A stretch of DNA of 10,374 bases from Acidobacteriaceae bacterium (lineage in GTDB: Bacteria; Acidobacteriota; Terriglobia; Terriglobales; Acidobacteriaceae), in the NCBI GenBank assembly GCA_003140785.1, contig PLKY01000251.1, positions 398-10,771 of the forward strand, in the 5' to 3' direction. Shown in pieces: positions 1 to 6,451 of the stretch (position 1 is its first letter; the number at the start of each line of letters is the position of its first letter). The notes beneath the pieces are model-generated. The model was not told the DNA's origin and made no database searches. It saw nothing but the letters and a program-made list of their open reading frames with translations. The translations under genes and the position numbers were made by a program.

Positions 1-525
1 GGCCGCATCGTATCCGCCAAGGGCTTTCTTAATCTCCTGGAAGCCTTCGCTCAGGTGTGGGTCGCACATCCGCAAACGCAACTTTGGATTGCCGGCGAGC
101 ATCCGAGGTCCACATCACGGCGAACCGAATACACCGGTCTCATCGTCCCCAGAGGCACCACTGAGCGCATTCATCAAATCGGACTCAGTCACGACATGCC
201 GCGGCTGCTTGATGCCGCCGATGCGTTCGTCCTCTCCTCGGCCTGGGAAGGCATGCCGCTCGTTGTCGGCGAAGCAATGGCCATGGAGAAACCCGTTGTT
301 GCAACCGACGTGGGTGGCGTGCGCGAACTTCTCGGTGACACAGGCACAGTCATTCCCTCCAGAGACCCCGATGCACTGGCCAAGGCAATGCTCGAGGTCA
401 TGCGCAGCCCACTTCAGTTGCGCAGTGTGCTTGGCCGCGCCGCACGGGTACGCATCGGAACCCAGTTCGACGCCAGCGTCCTGTTTCCCAAGTGGGAGGT
501 CTTCTACCGATCACTCCTCGGATGA
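1..525 (+). CDS. Glycosyltransferase, GT4 (GT-B fold) family, C-terminal part only
   Basis: The reading frame is open from the first base (GRIVSAKGFLNLLEAF...) to the TGA at 523-525, so the true start lies left of the window and 174 residues are visible. The frame matches the nucleotide-sugar-binding Rossmann half of GT4 glycosyltransferases. It has an 'R-x-x-x-x-KG' opening with a following helix, the strand 'QLWIAGE', then the hallmark EGMPLVVGEAMAMEKPVVAT, which fits the E-x7-E pattern (glutamates of EGMP and GEAM) that contacts the donor sugar nucleotide. A GGVREL helix and a typical D-P-D-A-L-A-K-A helix follow. Such enzymes transfer a sugar from an NDP-sugar to a lipid or polysaccharide acceptor at the cytoplasmic face of the membrane. 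Donor and acceptor cannot be read from this half. The downstream beta-mannosidase is codirectional 107 bp away, which hints at a glycan-related locus but proves no common pathway. Confidence 0.92.
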   Translation, partial: GRIVSAKGFLNLLEAFAQVWVAHPQTQLWIAGEHPRSTSRRTEYTGLIVPRGTTERIHQIGLSHDMPRLLDAADAFVLSSAWEGMPLVVGEAMAMEKPVVATDVGGVRELLGDTGTVIPSRDPDALAKAMLEVMRSPLQLRSVLGRAARVRIGTQFDASVLFPKWEVFYRSLLG

Positions 526-553
526 GCGTTGCCACACCCAACAAAATCTCGCG

Positions 554-567
554 TGATAACCTTATCA
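554..567. promoter_or_regulatory. Palindrome upstream of the beta-mannosidase gene, possible operator
   Basis: TGATAACCTTATCA has perfect 6-bp arms (TGATAA/TTATCA) around a CC spacer and sits 66 bp before the ATG of the beta-mannosidase gene. A run of six T follows at 574-579. The 2-nt spacer and A/T-rich arms make it a poor RNA hairpin, so a DNA-binding site for a dimeric regulator is likelier than a terminator for the upstream glycosyltransferase. No convincing -35/-10 pair was found in the 526-632 gap, so the role is inferred from symmetry and position only. Confidence 0.35.
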
Positions 568-620
568 ACGGAATTTTTTACGCCGCCCTCCGCCCTTCAA
601 TTCATCCTTGCGGAAGGCCC

Positions 621-625
621 GGAGG
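621..625 (+). promoter_or_regulatory. Shine-Dalgarno site that fixes the beta-mannosidase start
   Basis: GGAGG lies 7 nt before the ATG at 633-635. The frame stays open upstream to a GTG at 492, but only the ATG at 633 has a good ribosome-binding site and is immediately followed by a signal peptide, so the upstream 47 codons are rejected. Confidence 0.85.
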
Positions 626-632
626 ACGCGCG

Positions 633-3272
633 ATGCGTCGAACAATTCGCAGAATCGTCGTGTCCTTTATTTTGGCAGCGACAACCCTTGGCTTTGTTTC
701 CTTCAATGCGCGCGCGCAGTCCAGCCTCGCACAGTCCAGCCGAGCACAGAACTCTGTTCTGACGCTCGATCATGGTTGGCAGTTCCGTCAAATTATCCCC
801 ACTCCGCAGGATGCTGAATCTGGTTGGCTGCCGGCCACCGTTCCCGGAGACGTGCACCTCGATCTGATCGCCAACAAAAAAATCGAAGATCCGTTCTACC
901 GCAACAACGAATCGAAACTTCAGTGGATCGAAAACGCAAGTTGGGAATACCGCGACAGCTTCGACGTCACGCCAGGGCTGCTTGCGCGCTCCAATGTCGA
1001 CCTGGTCTTCGACGGTCTCGACGCTGCGGCGCAGGTTTACTTGAACGGCGCGCAAGTGCTCAATCCCGACGACTCGTTCCGCGTCTGGCGCGTGCCCGCG
1101 AAGGCTCAGCTGCACGCCGGCAGCAATTTGCTGCGCATCGTGTTTCCATCGCCCATCGCGGCGGCCCAACTCGTCGCCGCCGCCGATCCGTGGCAATCGC
1201 GCACCAAGGTCGAGCCAAAGACCTACATCCGTAAAGCAGCATATGAGTACGGATGGGACTGGGGACCGCGCTTTGTCACCAGCGGCATTTGGCGGCCCGT
1301 CCGCATTGAGGCATGGGACAAAGCACGCATCGCCGACTTCGCCATCCGCCAGTGCGATGTGAGTAAAGCCGTCGCCCACATCGACGCTGAAGTTGAAATC
1401 GAAACCTCCTCCAGCGGACCGGCTCAGGTCAGCGTGCAAGACTCCACTGCCGCTGGTCCTGCAACCGCGAGCCGGCTCGTCGCTCTTCACGCCGGAACGA
1501 ACGTCATCGACATTCCGATCGAAATTCGCCAGCCCAAACTCTGGTATCCCGCAGGATACGGCGATCAGCCGCTCTACGAATTCACCGCGAACGTCTCCAT
1601 CGCCGGTCAGACTGCCGACAAACGAACTGCCAAGGCTGGCCTGCGCTCGATTGTTCTCGATCGCCATCTGGACCAATGGGGCCGCAGCTTCCAACTCATC
1701 GTCAACGGCATCCCGGTCTTCGCCAAAGGCGCGGACGTAATTCCATTCGACAGCTTTCCCAACCGTGTGACGACCGCTGACTATCGGCGCATCCTTGAGT
1801 CCGCGCGCGACGCCAACATGAACATGATTCGTCATTGGGGCGGCGGCTACTACGAGACCGATGAGTTCTATCAGATCTGCGACGAGCTCGGCATCATGGT
1901 CTGGCAGGACTTCATGTTCGGTAATGACTGGCAGCCCGGCACCTACAATTTCAAACTCACCATCGAAGCTGAAGCCGAAGATCAGGTCCGCCGTTTGCGC
2001 AACCATCCCAGCATCGTGGTCTGGTGCGGCAACAACGAAACCGAAGAGGCCCTGGGCTGGGCTCCGCGCGACAAATTGCCACTCGAAGTGAAGTACCAAA
2101 TGTGGCAGGACTATCTCACCGAATTCAGCGGCATCCTGAATCGTGTAGTCGAGCGCCTCAATGCGGAGACGCCCTACTGGCCCAGTTCGCCGAGCTCAGA
2201 CTATGAGGAACTCAGCAGCAAATATCAAAGCGGCGATGCGCACCTGTGGGATGTGTGGCACGGGCGCGTTCCTTTCTCCACGTATGAAACGCACAATTCG
2301 CGCTTCGTGACCGAATACGGCTTCCAGTCGTTCCCCGAAATGAGGACGATCGAAACCTTCACACGGCCCGAAGACCGCGCCAGCATCTTTACTCCCGTGA
2401 TGCTCGCGCACCAGAAGAACAACGAAGGCAATGCGATCATCCACGACTATCTTCTCAAGGACTATCCCGAGCCGAAGGACTTCGCGAGTTTTCTTTACGT
2501 CAGTCAGGTGCTGCAGGCCGAGGGAATCAAAATCGGCGCGGAGTATTTCCGCCGCAGCCGCCCCGAAACCATGGGCTCCATCTTCTGGCAGTTGAACGAT
2601 TGCTGGCCCGTCGCGTCGTGGTCCAGCATCGACTACTACGGCCGCTGGAAGGCTCTGCAGTACTACGCACGGCGCTTCTACGCTCCCATTCTTGTGTCGC
2701 CGCACGTCGAAGGCGGCTCAGTCAAGGTCTATATCGTCTCCGACAAGACCGCGGCCCAGCCGGCGACACTTCGGGTACGCCTCATGGACTTTGACGGCAA
2801 GGTTCTCCTCGAGAGCAACCAGAATGTCAGCATCGATCAGCTTGCCAGCAAGGTCTACCTCGATTGGCCTCTCGCTAGGCTTGCGCAGTCCGGCGCAGCG
2901 GACACTTCGCGTGTCTTCGTAGTCGCCGACCTCACTTCAGGAAATACGCATGTCTCGCGCAACCTCACGTACCTCGCGCCCACAAAGGAAGTCCATCTGA
3001 AGCCTGCGCAGCTTACGGTCGAAACCACCGGTGCGAATGGGAAGTACACAATCCGCATTACCTCACCGGTGCTCGCACGCGACGTCTATATCTCTCTTGA
3101 TTCGCTTGACGCAAAGTTCTCCGATAATTACTTCGACCTGATGCCCGGCGAAACGCTCGAAATCACCGCGACCAGCGCCGCAACCCTTGACGCGCTCAAG
3201 GAGCAGCTTCATGTCATCTCACTGACTGACGCTTTCGCTCCCTCCACGCCTGCGACCGCTTCAGCGCGTTAG
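633..3272 (+). CDS. Exported GH2 beta-mannosidase
   Basis: Predicted to release terminal beta-D-mannose from the non-reducing ends of mannan, mannooligosaccharides or glycoprotein glycans; 879 aa, a usual length for bacterial GH2 beta-mannosidases. Residues 1-28 form a signal peptide (MRRTIRR, hydrophobic core, then A-R-A before Q29), which places it in the periplasm or outside the cell. Next come a sugar-binding jelly-roll domain (about 40-205), the family signature EYGWDWGPRF (205-214) leading into an Ig-like domain, and the TIM barrel. Barrel motifs are RHWGGGYYE (H401), NHPSIVVWCGNNE with the presumed acid/base Glu469, and FVTEYGFQSFP with the presumed nucleophile Glu561. The 92-residue spacing fits retaining GH2 beta-mannosidases. 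QLNDCWPVASW (653 onward) and a C-terminal beta-sandwich region complete it. The start is ATG 633, supported by GGAGG at 621-625. The gene converges on the TonB-dependent receptor gene. Family is secure; the natural substrate is not known. Confidence 0.96.
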   Translation: MRRTIRRIVVSFILAATTLGFVSFNARAQSSLAQSSRAQNSVLTLDHGWQFRQIIPTPQDAESGWLPATVPGDVHLDLIANKKIEDPFYRNNESKLQWIENASWEYRDSFDVTPGLLARSNVDLVFDGLDAAAQVYLNGAQVLNPDDSFRVWRVPAKAQLHAGSNLLRIVFPSPIAAAQLVAAADPWQSRTKVEPKTYIRKAAYEYGWDWGPRFVTSGIWRPVRIEAWDKARIADFAIRQCDVSKAVAHIDAEVEIETSSSGPAQVSVQDSTAAGPATASRLVALHAGTNVIDIPIEIRQPKLWYPAGYGDQPLYEFTANVSIAGQTADKRTAKAGLRSIVLDRHLDQWGRSFQLIVNGIPVFAKGADVIPFDSFPNRVTTADYRRILESARDANMNMIRHWGGGYYETDEFYQICDELGIMVWQDFMFGNDWQPGTYNFKLTIEAEAEDQVRRLRNHPSIVVWCGNNETEEALGWAPRDKLPLEVKYQMWQDYLTEFSGILNRVVERLNAETPYWPSSPSSDYEELSSKYQSGDAHLWDVWHGRVPFSTYETHNSRFVTEYGFQSFPEMRTIETFTRPEDRASIFTPVMLAHQKNNEGNAIIHDYLLKDYPEPKDFASFLYVSQVLQAEGIKIGAEYFRRSRPETMGSIFWQLNDCWPVASWSSIDYYGRWKALQYYARRFYAPILVSPHVEGGSVKVYIVSDKTAAQPATLRVRLMDFDGKVLLESNQNVSIDQLASKVYLDWPLARLAQSGAADTSRVFVVADLTSGNTHVSRNLTYLAPTKEVHLKPAQLTVETTGANGKYTIRITSPVLARDVYISLDSLDAKFSDNYFDLMPGETLEITATSAATLDALKEQLHVISLTDAFAPSTPATASAR
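717..746 (+). repeat. Two 15-bp tandem units at the mature N-terminus of beta-mannosidase
   Basis: Two 15-bp units beginning CAGTCCAGCC (717-731 and 732-746) are in frame and encode QSSLA-QSSRA, followed by a decayed third start (CAGAAC, Q-N). The array begins exactly at the predicted mature residue Q29, so it forms a short polar linker between signal peptide and catalytic protein. Confidence 0.8.
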
Positions 3273-3285
3273 TACGCCAAAGTAA

Positions 3286-3315
3286 AGAGGGCCGAGGCAA
3301 TTGCCCCGGCCCTCT
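3286..3315 (-). terminator. Hairpin terminator in the convergent junction
   Basis: AGAGGGCCGAGGC (3286-3298) pairs with GCCCCGGCCCTCT (3303-3315) at 12 of 13 positions (one A/C mismatch) around an AATT loop. Read on the - strand the stem is followed by TTTACTTT, so it suits an intrinsic terminator for the TonB-dependent receptor transcript, starting 21 bp past that gene's stop. On the + strand it lies 13 bp after the beta-mannosidase stop but has no T-run (CCCTTCGG follows), so action there would be weaker. It is the only clear hairpin in the 63-bp gap. Confidence 0.8.
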
Positions 3316-3335
3316 CCCTTCGGAATCCAAACAAA

Positions 3336-6300
3336 TCAGAACGAGAATACCGCCTGAAAGAAGATGCGTCTCGAAGCAGCGCCCTGCGAAAACATCTGGC
3401 CTGCCAGTCCCCGCGACTTTCCGAAATTGCCGCCGGGGCCGAATCCGGTGACATCGCCCGCAGAGTCAAGAATGGGCGAAGGGCTGACGGTCCCTGTCGG
3501 CGTACCATAGTTAATATTGTTGAAAAGGTTCAACGCCTGCGCACTGAAGGTCAAGCTGTACTTCCGCCCTGTGCCTCCGCCGAACATGCCGCGCGGCGGC
3601 CCACCGCCGCCGCTGAGGCCTCCTGGACCAAGTCCTCCGCCCGGACCGCCTCCACGCCCGCCTCCTGGAGGACCTCCAGGGCCGCCCGGTCCTCCGCCTT
3701 GCTGTGCACCTGACGATTCAACCTTCGGACCAATCCCAAATGCGCGGCTTACGCGCAAATTCACAGCCACAGACGCGGGGCTATTTCCTAAGTTCATTCC
3801 TAGCAATTTCTCTCCGGGCCCAGGTGTTACATCCAGGCATCCGAAAGAAGTCGTGACAAACTCCTCCGAACCGGAGCTGCACTCCGACGAGTCGGCGATC
3901 CCTGGCCGGTCGTTGATAAAGTTGTCGCCGGTGAGATCGTCGCTGGTTACGATGTTGTACGGCCTGCCTGAACGCGCCACGATAAAGGGATTGAAACGAA
4001 GGCTCCAAGGGGCGGTATAGTTCCCCATCAAAAACACCATGTGGCGGGAGACAAAATTCGCGCGCCCGTAGTCCTGGCTCAGGTTGTAGGAGTTTGAAAC
4101 CTCTCCGCCCGCCCCATCTGTATTCGCGAAGGACAAATTGTAAAAGCCGAACAGGCCGAATTTCGGTGAAAGACGCGCGTTCACATTCACGATCATCTGG
4201 TTCTGCTTGTACACGGCCTCGGAGTAGTACTGATTCACAATGCCCAGCGATGGATCGGGCCTCGGTCCAGTGGTGCTGTTGTAAAAGAATGTTCCGGGCA
4301 ATGGCTCATAGGCATTCGAGTTGCGCGTCACCACCTGGTGCACGCCGAACGAGCGCAGATATGTCACGGTGGCGGTTGTCGTCTTGGTCACTTGCCGCTC
4401 AATGCTGCCGCCTAGTTGATGTGTATAGGGCGCATGAAAATTTGGCGCAATGTCCACAATCGTGCTGTCTGCGGCAGGTTTGTAGGGCGCGGGCGGCAGG
4501 CAGCCTGAGAAATCGATGCTGGTCAGGCTCGTCGCGTCTAAGCAACTGGGTGAAGTGGCCGTCACTTGCACCTGGCCGGCATTGAGACTCTGCTGCGTCG
4601 CGGCGAGCACGTTTGCAATTTGCACTCGGTCGTAGAAAATCCCATAGCCCGCGCGCAGCACCGTCTTCGCGGGCTTGTTTCCCTTTGCGTCCAGAGCATA
4701 AGCCATCGCTACGCGCGGCGCCCAGTCATTGTGATCGGCAATGTGGTTCTGAGCCTCCCACCGAATCCCGCCTGAAAGCGTAAGACGCGGATTCACCTTC
4801 CAGTCGTCTTGCACAAAAAGCGCACCGTCGAAGACGTTTGCCACATACTTGGTTTGGCCCGCTGAGACGCTGAAGTTCACAAGGTCGTTGCCTACCGAAT
4901 TCAAATTCTGACCAGCGGCCAGCTTGTTCAGCGCATCCACGTAGCCATTTTGCGAAAAGGTCAAAGTCCCGTTGCGATCCGACGTAGATGTGTTGGCGTC
5001 GCGATTGTCGCGCAGCCACACCCCGAACTTGATCGCCTGCTTGCCGACGCTCATCGTAGTAAAGTTCTGCAACTCGATGTGGTCCTGGTGATCGTTCGAC
5101 AGCTGGGTCGATGCGCCGCCGCCGGTAAAGTTGCCGCTCACCTTGAGCGTCGGCAACGAGCTCACCGGAGTATCTGTCTCCAGCGCCCGCCGGTATTCCA
5201 GGTGCGTCTCGTTCACGATATGGTCGTTGATGATCTGTGCGTCACTCAGCTGAAACGTGTGTTCGGTTGAATGGGTCGAGATCGATTGCGAAGGCAATTG
5301 CGTGTTGCTGATGTCTCCGGATTCCGCGTCGTAATAAAACTGGTAGCGCAGCGTCAGCGTGTTCTTTTCGCCTAGCTGTAAGTCGATACGCGGCGAAACG
5401 TTGATGTGATTGTGCGGATTTGGCTCCGAGCCGGAGCAGATTCCCGCCGAGTACACGCCGTATCCAAAGTCGCAGTTTGGTGCAAAGGCCGGTTGAAAAT
5501 CGTAAACCTGCTCGTCGTGGTTGTCCCGCTGCTCCACGCTTAGGAAGAAAGACGCCTTCTTGTTCAACGCGCCGCTCACCGTGGCATTGTATTGAATGCG
5601 ATTGTAGGGCGGAATGCTCCGCACAAAAGGATCCCCGGTGTTGAATGCGCTGTCGTTGCCCATCACGAACACTTGTCCATGCAGTTTGTCCGTGCCCGGC
5701 TTGGTGAGAATCTCGATACGGCCATAACCCAGCCGATCGAACTCCGCTGAAAACGGGTTCTGATTAATACGGATTTCGCGGATCGCCGACTTCGGCGGCA
5801 GCTGCCCACCGGTAAAGCCATCGATATAAATCTGCCCGCCATTCGGCCCCGCAGAAGGGCCTGCCAATGCCTGCAATTCGTTCGATAACTCATCGGGATC
5901 GTCGGAAAGGGCATCGAGATCCTTCCCTTTGATAACGACAGAATTGGCGTTGCCGCCTGCTTCAGTGTTCACCGATGGGGACTCGTCGGTCACAACAACA
6001 TTCTGCTGTTCTGTCTGAACCGCCATTGCCACATCCACGCGCTTCACCTGGCCGGCGGTCACCTGAATGATCTGTGATTGAAACGGAGCAAATCCCGCAG
6101 ACGAAACCTGGACAAAATAGCCGCCCGGAGCGAGTCCACGCACCTCGTAGGCGCCGCTCGCGTCGCCCCTCACCGCCTTCACAGGAACGCCGTCTTTGTT
6201 GGCAATCGTCACCTGTGCGCCCGGAATCAATGCTCCCGTTTGATCCGCCACATGTCCGTGCAATGTTACTGTCGCGGGTGTCTGCACTATCGTCGGTGTC

Positions 6301-6407
6301 TGAGTTGTGGACGCAGGCGGTGCTGCAGTTTGTCCGCTCGCAGCAAGCACTGAAGCCAGCGCGATAATCCATCCCATTAAAAGGCAAAAAAAGTTATGAG
6401 ATCGCAA
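3336..6407 (-). CDS. Oar-like TonB-dependent outer-membrane receptor with N-terminal carboxypeptidase-regulatory-like domain
   Basis: Predicted outer-membrane beta-barrel transporter for large or scarce ligands, energised by TonB; 1023 aa from the chosen start. A signal peptide (MRSHNFF, hydrophobic core, cleavage near A-S-G/Q) precedes a carboxypeptidase-regulatory-like beta-sandwich (about 48-130: GHVADQTGALIPGAQVTI through the GLAPGGYFVQV strand). A possible TonB box (QNVVVTDE) and a plug domain follow (about 133-245, with GGQIYIDGFTGGQLPP and AEFDRLGYGRIEILTKPGT), then a long barrel ending in a terminal Phe (AVFSF), typical of outer-membrane proteins. A 44-residue Gly/Pro-rich segment occupies residues 904-947. 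Six cysteines of the mature chain fall in three close pairs. Start: the frame opens at TTG 6434, but GGGGGAGAGG (6413-6422) sits 5 nt before TTG 6407, which also gives the best signal peptide; GTG 6413 is an alternative. It follows the DUF5666 gene by 44 bp, probably in one operon. Ligand unknown. Confidence 0.94.
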   Translation of the reverse strand: MRSHNFFCLLMGWIIALASVLAASGQTAAPPASTTQTPTIVQTPATVTLHGHVADQTGALIPGAQVTIANKDGVPVKAVRGDASGAYEVRGLAPGGYFVQVSSAGFAPFQSQIIQVTAGQVKRVDVAMAVQTEQQNVVVTDESPSVNTEAGGNANSVVIKGKDLDALSDDPDELSNELQALAGPSAGPNGGQIYIDGFTGGQLPPKSAIREIRINQNPFSAEFDRLGYGRIEILTKPGTDKLHGQVFVMGNDSAFNTGDPFVRSIPPYNRIQYNATVSGALNKKASFFLSVEQRDNHDEQVYDFQPAFAPNCDFGYGVYSAGICSGSEPNPHNHINVSPRIDLQLGEKNTLTLRYQFYYDAESGDISNTQLPSQSISTHSTEHTFQLSDAQIINDHIVNETHLEYRRALETDTPVSSLPTLKVSGNFTGGGASTQLSNDHQDHIELQNFTTMSVGKQAIKFGVWLRDNRDANTSTSDRNGTLTFSQNGYVDALNKLAAGQNLNSVGNDLVNFSVSAGQTKYVANVFDGALFVQDDWKVNPRLTLSGGIRWEAQNHIADHNDWAPRVAMAYALDAKGNKPAKTVLRAGYGIFYDRVQIANVLAATQQSLNAGQVQVTATSPSCLDATSLTSIDFSGCLPPAPYKPAADSTIVDIAPNFHAPYTHQLGGSIERQVTKTTTATVTYLRSFGVHQVVTRNSNAYEPLPGTFFYNSTTGPRPDPSLGIVNQYYSEAVYKQNQMIVNVNARLSPKFGLFGFYNLSFANTDGAGGEVSNSYNLSQDYGRANFVSRHMVFLMGNYTAPWSLRFNPFIVARSGRPYNIVTSDDLTGDNFINDRPGIADSSECSSGSEEFVTTSFGCLDVTPGPGEKLLGMNLGNSPASVAVNLRVSRAFGIGPKVESSGAQQGGGPGGPGGPPGGGRGGGPGGGLGPGGLSGGGGPPRGMFGGGTGRKYSLTFSAQALNLFNNINYGTPTGTVSPSPILDSAGDVTGFGPGGNFGKSRGLAGQMFSQGAASRRIFFQAVFSF
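3567..3698 (-). repeat. Gly/Pro-rich low-complexity coding segment in the receptor
   Basis: Forty-four codons encode an irregular G-G-P/G-G-R/G-G-L pattern with no in-frame stop, placed between a barrel strand (VNLRVSRAFGIGPK) and the last strands (RKYSLTFSAQALNLFNN). It is likely an exposed flexible loop. The DNA is an imperfect GGN-type repeat and therefore prone to length variation. Confidence 0.85.
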
Positions 6408-6412
6408 ATACA

Positions 6413-6422
6413 CCTCTCCCCC
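6413..6422 (-). promoter_or_regulatory. Shine-Dalgarno site that suggests the receptor start
   Basis: On the - strand GGGGGAGAGG lies 5 nt before TTG 6407-6405. The earlier in-frame TTG at 6434 has no comparable site, and the first in-frame ATG (20th codon of the open frame, inside the hydrophobic core) has none either. A non-ATG start is therefore the best reading. Confidence 0.55.
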
Positions 6423-6451
6423 AAAAGTCTTCAATCAATTTCCGTATGTCT

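Noticed and set aside
492..632. Upstream GTG extension of the beta-mannosidase
   Set aside because: It would overlap the glycosyltransferase end and bury the signal peptide 47 residues inside. ATG 633 has GGAGG at the right distance.
597..2099. 500-codon open frame on the - strand opposite the beta-mannosidase gene
   Set aside because: Its translation shows no domain or motif and it lies entirely opposite a well-supported GH2 gene. Long antisense frames are expected in GC-rich coding DNA with strong third-position bias.
3517..4020. Proline-rich + strand open frame opposite the receptor
   Set aside because: It is the complement of the Gly-rich receptor segment (GGN codons read as CCN) and has no ribosome site or recognisable domain.
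4094..4585. 163-codon + strand open frame opposite the receptor barrel
   Set aside because: It is Arg/Ser/Cys-rich with no domain and lies wholly opposite continuous barrel-coding sequence; it is a shadow frame.
6408..6434. TTG 6434 as receptor start
   Set aside because: No ribosome-binding site precedes it, and it would place nine extra residues before an already complete signal peptide. TTG 6407 has GGGGGAGAGG 5 nt upstream. It is not excluded experimentally.
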